From Thioalkalivibrio denitrificans (GTDB taxonomy: Bacteria > Pseudomonadota > Gammaproteobacteria > Ectothiorhodospirales > Ectothiorhodospiraceae), in NCBI RefSeq assembly GCF_002000365.1, contig NZ_MVBK01000090.1, positions 1 to 32,695 on the forward strand: a stretch of DNA of 32,695 nt, given 5' to 3'. The notes under the pieces were generated by a model. That model was given only the letters and a program-made list of their open reading frames with translations. It ran no database searches and was not told where the DNA came from. This document shows positions 22,724 to 32,584 of this stretch, one piece after another; positions within the stretch are counted from its first letter, which is position 1; each line of letters starts with the position of its first letter. Position numbers and translations under genes: made by a program.

Positions 22724-23873
22724 GACCGATACCACCCAGAGCACGCCCAAGCCCAAGAAGTCCGTGGCCCTCTCCGGCACCGTGGCCGGCAACACCGCCA
22801 TCTGCACCGTGGGCCGCACGGGCAACGATCTTCACTACCGCGGCTACGATATCCTGGATTTCGCGGACGACGCCGAGTTCGAGGAGATCGCACATCTGCT
22901 CATCCACGGCACGTTGCCCAACCGCGCGGAACTGGCCGCCTACAAGGATCACCTGCGTGCGCTGCGCGGTCTGCCGGCGGGGCTGCGTACCGTGCTCGAG
23001 CAGATTCCGCCATCGGCACATCCGATGGACGTGATGCGCACCGCCGTCTCCGTGCTCGGCACGATGGAACCGGAGAAGGAGGAGATGACCGTCGCCGGCG
23101 CACGCCACATCGGCGATCGGCTGCTGGCGAGCCTGGGCTCCGCCCTGCTCTACTGGTATCACTTCGCGCACAACGGGCGGCGCATCGAGGTGGAGACGGA
23201 CGACGACAGCGTCGGCGGCCACTTCCTGCACCTGATGCACGGGCGGGCCCCGTCCGAGTCCTGGGTGCGCGCCATGCACACCTCGCTCAACCTCTACGCC
23301 GAGCACGAGTTCAACGCCTCCACCTTCACCTCCCGCGTGGTGGCCGGCACCAACTCGGACATGTACTCGGCCCTCACCGGCGCCATCGGTGCCCTGCGCG
23401 GCCCCAAGCACGGCGGCGCCAACGAGGTGGCCTGCGAGATCCAGCTTCGCTACGAGAACCCCGACGAGGCCGAGGCGGATATCCGTGAACGGGTGGGACG
23501 CAAGGAGATCATCATCGGTTTCGGCCACCCGGTATACACCACCGGCGACCCGCGCAACGAGGTGATCAAGGCCGTGGCCAAACGCCTGTCCGAGGAGCGC
23601 GGCACCATGACCATGTTCGCCGTGGCGGATCGCCTGGAAAGCGTCATGTGGGAGCTGAAGAAGATGTTCCCCAATCTGGACTGGTTCTCCGCCGTCTCGT
23701 ACCACATGATGGGCATCCCCACCGCCCTGTTCACCCCCATCTTCGTGATCTCCCGCACCACTGGCTGGGTCGCCCACGTGATCGAGCAGCGCCTGGACGG
23801 CAAGATCATCCGCCCGAGCGCCAACTACACGGGACCGGAGAACCGGAAGTGGGTACCGATGGACAAGAGGTGA
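22716..23873 (+). CDS. prpC: 2-methylcitrate synthase PrpC
   Basis: A 385-residue type II citrate synthase fold of the short PrpC class. Catalytic histidines lie in [11 protein letters not shown] and [13 protein letters not shown]; the C-terminal [18 protein letters not shown] is typical of PrpC. It condenses propionyl-CoA with oxaloacetate to 2-methylcitrate. The [21 protein letters not shown]-like N-terminal region ([16 protein letters not shown]) is conserved. The start overlaps the end of prpB by 8 bp with AGGAGG just upstream inside prpB. Confidence 0.94.
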   Translation: MTETDTTQSTPKPKKSVALSGTVAGNTAICTVGRTGNDLHYRGYDILDFADDAEFEEIAHLLIHGTLPNRAELAAYKDHLRALRGLPAGLRTVLEQIPPSAHPMDVMRTAVSVLGTMEPEKEEMTVAGARHIGDRLLASLGSALLYWYHFAHNGRRIEVETDDDSVGGHFLHLMHGRAPSESWVRAMHTSLNLYAEHEFNASTFTSRVVAGTNSDMYSALTGAIGALRGPKHGGANEVACEIQLRYENPDEAEADIRERVGRKEIIIGFGHPVYTTGDPRNEVIKAVAKRLSEERGTMTMFAVADRLESVMWELKKMFPNLDWFSAVSYHMMGIPTALFTPIFVISRTTGWVAHVIEQRLDGKIIRPSANYTGPENRKWVPMDKR

Positions 23874-23879
23874 AGCGGG

Positions 23880-24036
23880 AATGAAGTGCGAAGTGGGAAT
23901 TGGGAAGTGGGAATGAAACCACCCTCACCCCGGCCCTCTCCCTGAGGGAGAGGGAGCGCATCGGGGCTATTCCGACTTCCCAATTCACACTTCCCACTTC
24001 CATTCTCCCTTCCCAATTCACACTTCTTACTTCCAA
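23880..24036. repeat. Inverted short-period repeat with an embedded CCCTCACCCC element (prpC-prpD gap)
   Basis: Left arm (about 23883-23914) repeats GAAGTGGGAATTGGGAAGTGGG; right arm (about 23976-24035) repeats the inverse CTTCCCAATTCACACTTCCCAC. Between them at about 23930-23955 is CCCTCACCCCGGCCCTCTCCC followed by TGAGGGAGAGGG, a self-complementary element common between genes in many proteobacteria. It separates prpC from prpD; a hairpin here could lower prpD expression relative to prpBC. Confidence 0.82.
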
Positions 24037-24061
24037 GAAATGCGACATCAGGAGCATTGAG

Positions 24062-25510
24062 ATGAGCCAACACATCGCCGACGCCAACATCCGGCCCGAT
24101 CCGGATCCCGAATTGCAGGCCATTGCTGACTACGTCTGCGACTACGGCATCGATTCCCACGAGGCGCTGGACACTGCGCGCAACTGCCTGATGGATTCCC
24201 TGGGCTGCGCGATGCTGGCATTGCAGTACCCGGAGTGCACCAAGCACCTGGGCCCCGTGGTGCCGGGCACCGTGGTGCCCAACGGCTCTCGCGTCCCGGG
24301 CACCCAGTTTCAGCTGGATCCCATCCAGGCCGCGTTCAACATCGGCGCCCTGGTGCGCTGGCTGGACTTCAACGACACCTGGCTCGCCGCCGAGTGGGGA
24401 CACCCCTCGGACAACCTGGGCTCCATCCTGGCGGTGGCGGATCACCTGAGCCGCAAGGCCGTGGCCGAAGGCAAGGCGCCCATGATCATGGAGCAGGTGC
24501 TGCACTATATGGTCAAGGCCCATGAGATCCAGGGCGTGCTGGCGCTGGAGAACAGTTTCAACCGGGTGGGCCTCGACCACGTGGTGCTGGTCAAGGTGGC
24601 GTCCGCCGCGGTGACGGCCCACATGCTCGGCGCGAGCCGCGAACAGGTCATCGACGCCGTCTCCCAGGCCTGGGTGGACGGCCAGGCGCTTCGCACCTAT
24701 CGTCACGCCCCCAATACCGGCTCGCGAAAGTCCTGGGCGGCGGGCGATGCCTGCGGGCGCGCCGTGCGCCTCGCGCTCATGGTCATGAAGGGCGAGATGG
24801 GCTTGCCCAGCGTACTGTCCGCACCCCGCTGGGGCTTCTACGACGTGCTCTTCAAGGGCGAGAAGTTCAGTTTCCAGCGCGACTACGGCAGCTACGTGAT
24901 GGAAAACGTCCTGTTCAAGATCAGCTTCCCGGCCGAGTTCCACGCGCAGACTGCGGTTGAATGCGCGCTGAAGCTGCACGACCAGGTCAAGGACCGCATC
25001 GACGAGATCGACCGCATCGAACTGACCACCCAGGATTCGGCCGTGCGCATCATCAGCAAAGACGGTCCGCTGCACAACCCGGCCGACCGCGACCACTGCC
25101 TGCAGTACATGGTGGCCGTGCCGCTGATCTACGGTGAACTCACCGCACGCCACTACGAAGACGAGGTGGCCGCCGATCCGCGCATCGACGCGCTTCGCGA
25201 AAAGATGCGCGTGACCGAGGATCCGCGTTACTCGAAGGAGTACCACGATCCCGACAAGCGCTCCATCGCCAACGCCATCCAGGTCTTCTTCAAGGATGGC
25301 TCCAGCACCGACAGGGTCGAGATCGAGTACCCTATCGGCCACCGCCGCCGTCGCGACGAGGGCATCCCTGTGCTGGAAAAGAAATTCCGCGACGCCCTGC
25401 GCACCCGCTTCCCCCGCGGCCAGGCCGAACGCATCTACGACCTGTGCAAGGACCCCGGCCGCCTGTCGGCCACCCCGGTGCACGAGTTCGTGGATCTGTT
25501 TCTGATCTGA
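24062..25510 (+). CDS. prpD: 2-methylcitrate dehydratase PrpD
   Basis: A 482-residue MmgE/PrpD family protein of normal length. Visible family stretches are [58 protein letters not shown] and [20 protein letters not shown]. It removes water from 2-methylcitrate to give 2-methyl-cis-aconitate; an aconitase elsewhere must complete the isomerisation, since no acnD/prpF lies here. The ATG at 24062 follows CAGGAG by 7-8 bp; the upstream in-frame extension is translated repeat sequence and is not family-like. Confidence 0.95.
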   Translation: MSQHIADANIRPDPDPELQAIADYVCDYGIDSHEALDTARNCLMDSLGCAMLALQYPECTKHLGPVVPGTVVPNGSRVPGTQFQLDPIQAAFNIGALVRWLDFNDTWLAAEWGHPSDNLGSILAVADHLSRKAVAEGKAPMIMEQVLHYMVKAHEIQGVLALENSFNRVGLDHVVLVKVASAAVTAHMLGASREQVIDAVSQAWVDGQALRTYRHAPNTGSRKSWAAGDACGRAVRLALMVMKGEMGLPSVLSAPRWGFYDVLFKGEKFSFQRDYGSYVMENVLFKISFPAEFHAQTAVECALKLHDQVKDRIDEIDRIELTTQDSAVRIISKDGPLHNPADRDHCLQYMVAVPLIYGELTARHYEDEVAADPRIDALREKMRVTEDPRYSKEYHDPDKRSIANAIQVFFKDGSSTDRVEIEYPIGHRRRRDEGIPVLEKKFRDALRTRFPRGQAERIYDLCKDPGRLSATPVHEFVDLFLI

Positions 25511-25519
25511 TCCGAAAAT

Positions 25520-25645
25520 CCAACGCAAAGGCGCAGAGACGCAAAGGACGCAGAGAGCAATGATCTGAATACAACCCCGATGTCTGGGTGTTCTTTCTCC
25601 CGGAGATTCTTTGCGTTACTTTGCGTCTTCGCGTCTTTGCGTTGA
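25520..25645. repeat. Short-period GCAAAGG/GCAGAG inverted array, copy 6
   Basis: Left array AACGCAAAGGCGCAGAGACG, continuing CAAAGGACGCAGAGAG, and right array TTTGCGTTACTTTGCGTCTTC plus GCGTCTTTGCGTTG are inverted copies. It is a relative of the TCTCTCGCAAAG arrays but lacks the hairpin modules. It fills the gap between prpD and the hydrolase gene, ending 26 bp before the latter. Confidence 0.85.
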
Positions 25646-25670
25646 GTCTTTTGCCTTACGGATATCCAAC

Positions 25671-26630
25671 ATGACCCAAGTGCACTACGAAGATCTCGGA
25701 CATGGCATCACGATGATCGATGCCCAGCTCTACCGCCAGGGGCAGGTGTCCACCTACCTTGTGGTCGAGGGCGATCGCGCCGCTTTCATCGAGACGGGCA
25801 CAGCCCATTCCGTGCCCGCCATGCTGGCGGTTCTGGAGGAAAAAGGCATTCCGCGCGAGAACGTGGACTTCGTGATCCCCACCCATGTGCATCTGGACCA
25901 CGCCGGCGGCGCGGGCGAGCTGATGCGCCACCTGCCCAATGCGCGCATGGTGATTCATCCCCGCGGCGCCCGGCACATGATCGACCCGGAGAAACTCAAC
26001 GCCAGTGCGGCGAACGTCTACGGCGAGGAGGAGAAGGAACGCATGTTCGGTACGGTGGTGCCCGTCCCTGCGGAGCGTGTCACCGAGGCCGGCGAAGGGG
26101 ATGAACTGGACTTCAACGGCCGGCGCCTGCGGTTCATGGACACGCCGGGCCACGCGAAGCATCATTTCTGCGTTGTCGACGAAGGCGGCGACGGCATCTT
26201 CACCGGCGACACCTTCGGACTGTCCTACCGCGAGTTCGACACCGAGCGCGGCCCGTTCGTGCTGCCCACCACCACCCCGGTGCAGTTCGATCCCGAGGCC
26301 CTGCACCACTCGGTGGACCGCCTGGCAGATCAGGGCCTCAGCTACATGTACCTCACCCATTACAGCCGCGTGGGCGACATTGCACGCCTGCGTGAGGATA
26401 TGCACCGCCTCATCGACGTCTACGTGGACATGGCCTGGGCACATGCCGACGAGGGCGAAGCCCGCCACGATGCTTTGTGCGAAGACATGATGCAGGTACT
26501 GATTGAGCGCCTGCGCGAACACGGCTGCAAGCTGCCCGAAGCGCGCATGCGGGAGCTGCTCGTTCCCGACGTGGATCTCAACGTCCAGGGACTGGAGGTA
26601 TGGCTGGACAAACAGACCCAGGAGAGCTGA
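25671..26630 (+). CDS. Metallo-beta-lactamase-fold hydrolase of the prp cluster
   Basis: A 319-residue MBL-fold protein. The metal motif THVHLDHAGG gives His72, His74, Asp76 and His77; a further ligand is in TPGHAKHH (about 161-165), Asp180 in FTGDTFG and a last His in YLTHYS. The C-terminal 100 residues are helical and carry no known domain. MBL-fold enzymes act as thioesterases, glyoxalases or lactonases; the prp/acuI setting suggests an acyl-CoA or toxic-intermediate hydrolase, but the substrate cannot be read from the sequence. The start is the first ATG after the repeat; the ribosome site is weak. Confidence 0.85.
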   Translation: MTQVHYEDLGHGITMIDAQLYRQGQVSTYLVVEGDRAAFIETGTAHSVPAMLAVLEEKGIPRENVDFVIPTHVHLDHAGGAGELMRHLPNARMVIHPRGARHMIDPEKLNASAANVYGEEEKERMFGTVVPVPAERVTEAGEGDELDFNGRRLRFMDTPGHAKHHFCVVDEGGDGIFTGDTFGLSYREFDTERGPFVLPTTTPVQFDPEALHHSVDRLADQGLSYMYLTHYSRVGDIARLREDMHRLIDVYVDMAWAHADEGEARHDALCEDMMQVLIERLREHGCKLPEARMRELLVPDVDLNVQGLEVWLDKQTQES

Positions 26631-26696
26631 TCGTAGCGATGCAGAGCCGGGCACCATGATCCGCGACCCGGTGGATCCCGTGCCCTCCCCCCCGTC

Positions 26697-26808
26697 GTAG
26701 GAGCCCAGCCCTCTGGACGAAAATGGGGACCACCTGCTCGCCCGGAGGGCCGGGCTCCTACGGTGTTGACCAAGTGCCGACGTGTAGGAGCCCGGCCCTC
26801 CGGGCGAA
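26697..26808. repeat. Three GTAGGAG hairpin repeats before acuI
   Basis: Copies at 26697-26721 (plus; stem GCCCAG...CTGGAC), 26737-26761 (inverted; stem GCCCGG...CCGGGC) and 26784-26808 (plus; same stem). They fill most of the 259-bp gap between the MBL-fold gene and acuI. Same family as 18357-18496. Confidence 0.87.
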
Positions 26809-26889
26809 GCGAATCCGACAGAACTCCGTGCAAACCTGGCCCCAAGGCCCCCAGGCAACCAACACAGAACACCGAGCGAGGAGGCACCC

Positions 26890-27882
26890 ATGAGCGACAC
26901 ATTCAAGGCCCTGGTCCTGGAAGAAGCCGAAAAGGCACCTGCAGCCAGTATCAAGGACCTCAAGGTATCCGACCTCCCCGAGGGTGACGTGTTGGTGCGC
27001 GTCTCCCATTCCGGCCTCAACTACAAGGACGGCATGGTCATCAAGGGCCTGGGGCGACTGGTGCGCCAGTATCCCCACGTGCCGGGCATCGATTTCGCGG
27101 GCACGGTGGAGGAATCCGGTGATGAACGCTACAAGCCCGGCGACGCCGTGGTGCTGACCGGCTGGCGCGTGGGCGAGGCTCACTGGGGCGGCTACGCGCA
27201 GATGGCGCGGGTGAAGGCGGACTGGCTCGTGCCGCTGCCCGAGGGGCTCACCCCTCGCCGGGCCATGGCCGTGGGGACGGCGGGCTTCACCGCCATGCTG
27301 GCGGTGCAGGCCCTGGAGGACCATGGCCTGACTACGGACGATGGCGAAGTACTGGTCACCGGCGCGTCGGGCGGTGTCGGCAGCGTTGCCATCACCCTGC
27401 TCTCGCGCCTGGGTCATTCCGTTGCCGCAGTCACCGGCCGCCCGGAGAATGCCGACTATCTGAAGTCGCTGGGTGCCGGCACCATCGTGCCCCGCGAGGA
27501 GCTGGCCGAAGCACCGGGCAAGCCCCTGCTCAGCGAACGCTGGAGCGGCTGCGTGGATGCGGTCGGGGGCGACATGCTCGCACATGTGCTGGCCGAGATG
27601 CGCTATGGCTGCTCCGTGGCCGCGTGCGGACTCGCCGGCGGGCCTAAGCTCACCACCACCGTCCTGCCGTTCCTCCTGCGCGGCGTGAAACTGCTCGGCA
27701 TCGACTCGGTCATGTGCGACTACAACACCCGCACACTCGCCTGGGAACGCCTCACCGGACTCATTCCGGGCGAGATGCTGGATGCCATGACTACCGAGAT
27801 CCGACTCGAGGACCTCCCCGAGTACGCCGAGCGTATCCTCAAGGGTCAGGTGCGCGGCCGTGCAGTGGTGGTTCTGGAATGA
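26890..27882 (+). CDS. acuI: Acrylyl-CoA reductase (NADPH), AcuI/YhdH-type medium-chain dehydrogenase
   Basis: A 330-residue zinc-independent medium-chain reductase. The N-terminal half has SGLNYKDGMVIKGLG and VPGIDFAGTVEES; the Rossmann motif VTGASGGVGSVA is at 157-168; the C-terminal VLPFLLRGVKLLGIDSVMC is typical of the AcuI/YhdH family. AcuI reduces acrylyl-CoA to propionyl-CoA in DMSP/acrylate breakdown and 3-hydroxypropionate assimilation. Its place after prpBCD, whose cycle consumes propionyl-CoA, supports that role. The ATG follows CGAGGAGG by 5-7 bp. A repeat starts 8 bp past the stop. Confidence 0.9.
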   Translation: MSDTFKALVLEEAEKAPAASIKDLKVSDLPEGDVLVRVSHSGLNYKDGMVIKGLGRLVRQYPHVPGIDFAGTVEESGDERYKPGDAVVLTGWRVGEAHWGGYAQMARVKADWLVPLPEGLTPRRAMAVGTAGFTAMLAVQALEDHGLTTDDGEVLVTGASGGVGSVAITLLSRLGHSVAAVTGRPENADYLKSLGAGTIVPREELAEAPGKPLLSERWSGCVDAVGGDMLAHVLAEMRYGCSVAACGLAGGPKLTTTVLPFLLRGVKLLGIDSVMCDYNTRTLAWERLTGLIPGEMLDAMTTEIRLEDLPEYAERILKGQVRGRAVVVLE

Positions 27883-27890
27883 TGTTCATT

Positions 27891-28026
27891 TGCCACGCAG
27901 AAAAAAAAGACATTTCTCTCGCGAAGTCGCAAAGCACGCCAAGTAAATCTGAGCTATGGGGCGGGTCGAGCCCGCCGTAGCCCCGCCGCCCCGAAAACGC
28001 GGCGGCGCTTATGGGGCGCCCTGTGA
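27891..28026. repeat. Interspersed mosaic repeat, copy 7 (after acuI)
   Basis: TGCCACGCAG, TTTCTCTCGCGAAGTCGCAAAGCACGCC array, GGGGCGGGTCGAGCCCGCC hairpin and GGCGCTTATGGGGCGCC. The inverted half seen in other copies is missing, so it is a partial copy. The following stretch to about 28290 holds no gene, repeat or signal I can support; ORFs across it on both strands have no coding character. Confidence 0.82.
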
Positions 28027-28298
28027 GATGCTCGGATTTCGCGGTGCACTTTGCGCCTCGCCGCTAACGAGTGCTTCCCCGGACGGTATCAACCCCGGCA
28101 GGCGGGTTTTCCGACCAACGGTCTCCACGTTGGCCAGCGACGGAAACGATCTGATCGAGCCTCGGAAGGACCTTTCGAATGGCCGGGAAGACGACGAAGA
28201 CCGGCAATTGGATGCACGAACGGTGGAACACTTTCCGAACCGGATGTTCGGCACGAACCCATCAAAGGATTTTGGGACTCTTCATAAAAAAAATCTTG

Positions 28299-28326
28299 TT
28301 GCGCATTCCGGCGGGCACGGTATAAG
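28299..28326 (+). promoter_or_regulatory. Possible promoter of the small acidic protein
   Basis: TTGCGC (28299-28304), 16-bp spacer, TATAAG (28321-28326), about 85 bp before the ATG at 28413. An A-run (28285-28293) lies just upstream and could act as an UP-like element. Confidence 0.4.
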
Positions 28327-28412
28327 GGCGTCGTAAATCGCAGTCTTTCGTTGGGGCTTGGTTCGGGCTCCGGGCTGCGGGTGACCGACATCAACCGTGG
28401 AGACATGCCCGC

Positions 28413-28607
28413 ATGGGAAGGGTCCGAGACATCCTCACCATGGACGACGAGTTCGAAAGTCCTGAATGGAGGCAGGAGACCCCCGAGACCCCGCGCACTG
28501 ACGCGCGTCGCTCCCTGGAGCGGCTGCTGGAAAAGCGCGCCCTGCGCCGCCAGCTGGAAGACACCTTCGGAGACGAAAACTACGCGCTGAACGACCTGGA
28601 CTGGTAG
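28413..28607 (+). CDS. Small acidic protein, PA3496-like
   Basis: A 64-residue soluble protein. It has an acidic N-terminal part (MDDEFESPEW), a central basic helix RRSLERLLEKRALRRQLED and an acidic end FGDENYALNDLDW. This resembles the short gammaproteobacterial proteins annotated as the PA3496 family (putative envelope integrity), but the match is from memory of the pattern only. Start at 28413 has GGAG about 10 bp upstream; ATG 28440 is an alternative giving 55 residues. A perfect hairpin follows the stop by one base. Confidence 0.55.
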   Translation: MGRVRDILTMDDEFESPEWRQETPETPRTDARRSLERLLEKRALRRQLEDTFGDENYALNDLDW

Positions 28608-28608
28608 G

Positions 28609-28631
28609 CCGGCGACACTTCGTGTCGCCGG
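28609..28631. terminator. Perfect 10-bp hairpin after the small acidic protein gene
   Basis: CCGGCGACAC-TTC-GTGTCGCCGG, arms 28609-28618 and 28622-28631. There is no T-run on either side, so intrinsic termination is doubtful; it may instead protect the transcript's 3' end. Confidence 0.5.
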
Positions 28632-28706
28632 AAGGATGAAGGTTGAAGGATGAAGGTCGAATGAACGTCTCCCTTTCATCCTTTAGCCTTCATCCTTCAT
28701 CCTTGC
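28631..28706. repeat. GAAGGAT inverted short-period array
   Basis: GAAGGATGAAGGTTGAAGGATGAAGG (28631-28656), inverted as TTTCATCCTTTAGCC and TTCATCCTTCATCCTT (28673-28704). It lies between the convergent small gene and purL and may act as a two-way transcript end. Confidence 0.8.
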
Positions 28707-28708
28707 CT

Positions 28709-31700
28709 TCACCCCGCCCACCTCCTCGCATTCCTGAACAACCGCATCCACGGCCCCGTCTCGCCCCATTCCGGCGGGTGCCACGAGTACTGCACGGTCC
28801 GGAAGACACGCTCCGGGTGGGGCATCATGATGGTCACCCGGCCGTCGCGCGTGGTGAGCCCCGTGATGCCGGCGGGTGAACCGTTGGGATTCTCGGGGTA
28901 GTGCTCCGTGGCCTGCCCGCGGTTGTCCACGTAGCGCAGCGCCACACCGGGCAACGAGGCGGCTTCGCCATCCTCCACGGCCACCCTGCCCTCACCGTGG
29001 GCCACGGCGATGGGCAAGCGGGAACCAGTCATGCCCTCCAGCAGGATGGACGCACTCTCCACCACCTCCACCAGGGACAGGCGCGCCTCGAACTGTTCCG
29101 AGCGGTTGCGCAGGAAGCGCGGCCAATGATCCGCACCAGGGATAAGTTCCTTCAACTGTGAAAGCATCTGGCAGCCGTTGCACACGCCCAGGGCGAAGGT
29201 GTCCTCGCGCTCGAAGAAGGCCTGGAAGGCATCCCGGCCACGGGGGTTGAACAGGATGGAGCGGGCCCACCCGCCGCCGGCGCCGAGCACATCTCCGTAG
29301 GAGAAGCCGCCGCAGGCGGCCAGGCCCCGGAAACCGGCGAGGTCCAGCTGCCCCGACAGGATGTCGGTCATGTGCACGTCGACGCTCTCGAACCCCGCCC
29401 GGTGAAAGGCCGCGGCCATCTCGATCTGTCCGTTCACGCCCTGCTCGCGCAGGATGGCCACCCGGGGCCGCGCCACGTTCACGTAGGGCGCGGCGAGGTC
29501 CCCTTCCGGATCGAAGGTGAGGACCGGTGAAAGGCCGGGATCGTCCGCGTCCGAAATCTGCTCGAACTCCTCCCGGGCGCAGTCCGGGTGATCGCGAAGC
29601 GCTTGCATGCGATAACTGGTTTCCGCCCACGCGGCGTGCAGGTCGGAGCGACGGGCGCTGAACAGGGCCTGCCGTCCTCGGCAGAATGCGATCTCGTTGG
29701 AATCGCCCACTGCCCCGATGACATGACTGTGGTGGCCCAGTTCTGCCTCGCGCAGTGCGGAGAGCACTTCCTCGGTGTCCTCGTGAGACACCTGGATCAC
29801 CACCCCCAGTTCTTCGCTGAACAGGGCCGCCACCGGATCCGCCCCCAGGTCATCCAGGTGCACCGTAACGCCCGCATGGCCGGCAAAGGCCATCTCGCAG
29901 ACCGTGGCCAGAAGCCCGCCGTCGGAACGATCGTGCAGGGCCAGCAGACGCCCTTCGCGGTTCAACTCCCGTATGGCCGCAAAGCAGCGACACAGCATGT
30001 CGGGATCGTCCAGATCCGGGGGATAGTGCCCCACCTGCTTGTAGACCTGCGCGAGCGCCGAGCCGGCCACACGGTTGCGGCCCTTGCCCAGGTCGATCAG
30101 GATCAGGTCAGTCTCGCCCCGATCGGTCCGCAGGACGGGCGTGAGAGTGCGGCGGATGTCCTGCACGGGCGCAAAGCCTGTCACGATCAGGGAGACGGGC
30201 GCCGTCATGACCTGCTCGCCGGAGCCATCCTTCCAGACCGTCTTCATGGACAGGGAGTCCTTGCCCACGGGAATGGCGATACCGAGCCGCGGGCACAGTT
30301 CCTCGCCCACCGCCCTTACGGTGTCGAACAGCGCCGCATCCTCGCCGGGATGCCCCGCAGCCGCCATCCAGTTGGCCGAGAGCCGGATGTGCCCGATGGC
30401 GTCGATGTCCGCCGCCATGAGATTGGTGACCGCCTCGCCGATGGCCATGCGCCCGGAAGCGGCGGGGTGCACCAGCGCGATGGGCGTCCGTTCGCCCATG
30501 GCCATGGCTTCGCCCGTGTAACCGGAGTAGTCCGTGGCGGTCACCGCCACGTCCGCCACCGGTACCTGCCAGGGTCCGACCATCTGGTCGCGGGCCACGA
30601 GCCCGGTGACGGTACGGTCACCGATGGTGATCAGGAAAGACTTGGAGGCCACCGAGGGCAGGCGCAGGACACGCTTCACCGCGTCGACGATGTCCACCGA
30701 CGTGGTGTCGAACTCCGGCTTGCGGAAAGTCTGATGATGGACGTCGCGCAGCATCTTGGGCGGCTTGCCCAGCAGCACCTCCATGGGCAGGTCCACGGGC
30801 TCGTTGTGAAACAGTCCATCACCCACCAGCAGATGCTGGTCAGCCGTGGCGGTGCCGATCACTGCGAACGGCGCACGCTCGCGTTCGCACAGGGCCGAGA
30901 ACACCTCCAGACGATCCGGATCGATGGCGAGAACATAACGCTCCTGCGCCTCGTTGCACCAGATCTCCATGGGCGACATGCCCGGTTCGTCGGAGGGCAC
31001 GGTGCGCAGTTCGATGGCCCCGCCGCGCCCGGCGTCATTGAGGATCTCGGGCACGGCGTTGGACAACCCGCCCGCGCCCACGTCGTGTACCGACAGGATC
31101 GGGTTGCCGGCGCCCATGGCCGTGCAGCGATCAATCACCTCCTGGCAGCGGCGTTCCATCTCCGGGTTGCCCCGCTGCACAGAGGCGAAATCCAGGTCCT
31201 CCGCACTCTCGCCGCTGGCCACGGATGACGCCGCCCCGCCCCCCAGGCCGATGAGCATGGCCGGGCCGCCCAGCACCACCACCGGCGTCCCTTCGGGCAA
31301 CGGGGCCTTCTCCACGTGCTCGGGTCGCATGCTGCCGAGCCCGCCGGCGATCATGATGGGCTTGTGATAGCCGCGCAGCTGCTCGCCGCCGGGCCCCGGC
31401 ACCCGTTCCTCGTAGGTGCGGAAATAGCCCGCCAGCGCCGGCCTCCCGAACTCATTGTTAAAGGCCGCAGCGCCAATAGGCCCGTCGATCATGATGCGAA
31501 GTGCACTCTCGATACGGCCCGGCTTCCCGTGGTCCGTCTCCCAGGGCTGCTCAAAACCCGGGATGCGCAGATTGGACACGGAGAATCCCGTGAGTCCCGC
31601 CTTGGGTTTCGATCCCCGTCCGGTCGCTCCCTCGTCGCGGATCTCCCCACCAGCACCGGTGGCGGCCCCCGGAAAAGGCGAGATCGCCGTGGGGTGGTTA

Positions 31701-32584
31701 TGGGTCTCCACCTTCATGATGATGGGCAGATCCATCTCCTCTTCCCGGTACGTCCGGGTGTCCGGGTCGGGCATGAAGCGCAGGCCGCGCGCGCCTTCCA
31801 TGACGGCGGCATTGTCCCGGTAGGCCGAGAGGATCCCCTGCGGGGCGTGATCGTGGGTGTTGCGGATCATGGCGAACAGGGACTTCTCCTTCGTCTCCCC
31901 GTCGATCACCCAGTCCGCATTGAAAATCTTGTGCCGGCAATGCTCGGAGTTCGCCTGGGCGAACATCATCAGCTCCACGTCCGTGGGAGGACGCCCCAGA
32001 GCCCCGTACGCCTCGGTCAAGTAGTCCACTTCCTCGTCGGAGAGCGCAAGCCCCATCTCGGTGTTGGCCCGGCGCAAGGCAGCCCCCGGATCATCACCCA
32101 GTTCGATCACCCCCACCGGAGCAGGCTCGTGATGGACAAACAGGCGTTCGGCCTCGGCCGGGTCGAACAACACCGTCTCGGTCATGCGATCATGAAGCAG
32201 GCCGGCCAGACGACGCAGGGCATCCGCGTGCAGCGGTTCCGGCGTATTCAGCCGGTAGCTGATGCCGCGCTCGATCCTGCGCACCGACCCGTCCAGCCCG
32301 CACTGATGGGCAATGTCCGTGGCTTTGCTGGACCAGGGCGAGACGGTGCCGAGGCGCGGCACCACCAGCAGGTCGTCAGGGGCTGCAGCCTCCCCTTCCC
32401 CCCCGATCTCCAGCAAGGCTTCCAGCACCAGGCGTTCGGGCGCCGACAGTTCCCGCTCCAGGTCCACGAAATACACGAATCGGGCGGCCAACCCCTCCAC
32501 CGCGGGCTCCGCCTCCCGGAGACTGCGTCGAAGGCGTTGAAGGCGGAAGTCGGACAGGGCCGTCGCCCCAGGCAGAAACAGCAT
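28709..32584 (-). CDS. purL: Phosphoribosylformylglycinamidine synthase PurL (single-chain)
   Basis: A 1291-residue large-type FGAM synthase, the normal length for gammaproteobacteria. Domains in order: PurS-like N-terminus with [18 protein letters not shown]; linker; two ATP-grasp-like FGAM synthetase halves (motifs [48 protein letters not shown]); and a C-terminal glutamine amidotransferase with nucleophile Cys1135 in GVCNGCQ and MMPHPER giving His1256 and Glu1258. It makes FGAM from FGAR, ATP and glutamine in purine synthesis. The start at 32584 gives the family N-terminus; an upstream TTG-type extension to 32650 is not conserved. The gene stands alone, with a GTAGGAG repeat about 95 bp upstream. 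Confidence 0.97.
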   Translation of the reverse strand: MLFLPGATALSDFRLQRLRRSLREAEPAVEGLAARFVYFVDLERELSAPERLVLEALLEIGGEGEAAAPDDLLVVPRLGTVSPWSSKATDIAHQCGLDGSVRRIERGISYRLNTPEPLHADALRRLAGLLHDRMTETVLFDPAEAERLFVHHEPAPVGVIELGDDPGAALRRANTEMGLALSDEEVDYLTEAYGALGRPPTDVELMMFAQANSEHCRHKIFNADWVIDGETKEKSLFAMIRNTHDHAPQGILSAYRDNAAVMEGARGLRFMPDPDTRTYREEEMDLPIIMKVETHNHPTAISPFPGAATGAGGEIRDEGATGRGSKPKAGLTGFSVSNLRIPGFEQPWETDHGKPGRIESALRIMIDGPIGAAAFNNEFGRPALAGYFRTYEERVPGPGGEQLRGYHKPIMIAGGLGSMRPEHVEKAPLPEGTPVVVLGGPAMLIGLGGGAASSVASGESAEDLDFASVQRGNPEMERRCQEVIDRCTAMGAGNPILSVHDVGAGGLSNAVPEILNDAGRGGAIELRTVPSDEPGMSPMEIWCNEAQERYVLAIDPDRLEVFSALCERERAPFAVIGTATADQHLLVGDGLFHNEPVDLPMEVLLGKPPKMLRDVHHQTFRKPEFDTTSVDIVDAVKRVLRLPSVASKSFLITIGDRTVTGLVARDQMVGPWQVPVADVAVTATDYSGYTGEAMAMGERTPIALVHPAASGRMAIGEAVTNLMAADIDAIGHIRLSANWMAAAGHPGEDAALFDTVRAVGEELCPRLGIAIPVGKDSLSMKTVWKDGSGEQVMTAPVSLIVTGFAPVQDIRRTLTPVLRTDRGETDLILIDLGKGRNRVAGSALAQVYKQVGHYPPDLDDPDMLCRCFAAIRELNREGRLLALHDRSDGGLLATVCEMAFAGHAGVTVHLDDLGADPVAALFSEELGVVIQVSHEDTEEVLSALREAELGHHSHVIGAVGDSNEIAFCRGRQALFSARRSDLHAAWAETSYRMQALRDHPDCAREEFEQISDADDPGLSPVLTFDPEGDLAAPYVNVARPRVAILREQGVNGQIEMAAAFHRAGFESVDVHMTDILSGQLDLAGFRGLAACGGFSYGDVLGAGGGWARSILFNPRGRDAFQAFFEREDTFALGVCNGCQMLSQLKELIPGADHWPRFLRNRSEQFEARLSLVEVVESASILLEGMTGSRLPIAVAHGEGRVAVEDGEAASLPGVALRYVDNRGQATEHYPENPNGSPAGITGLTTRDGRVTIMMPHPERVFRTVQYSWHPPEWGETGPWMRLFRNARRWAG

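Noticed and set aside
28609-28631. Strong intrinsic terminator
   Set aside because: The hairpin is perfect but has no T-run on either strand; kept only as a low-confidence transcript end.
27956-28679. ORFs in both directions between acuI and purL (for example 27956-28336 and 28089-28679)
   Set aside because: They run through repeat copy 7 and through the small acidic protein gene in other frames, with no domain or ribosome site.
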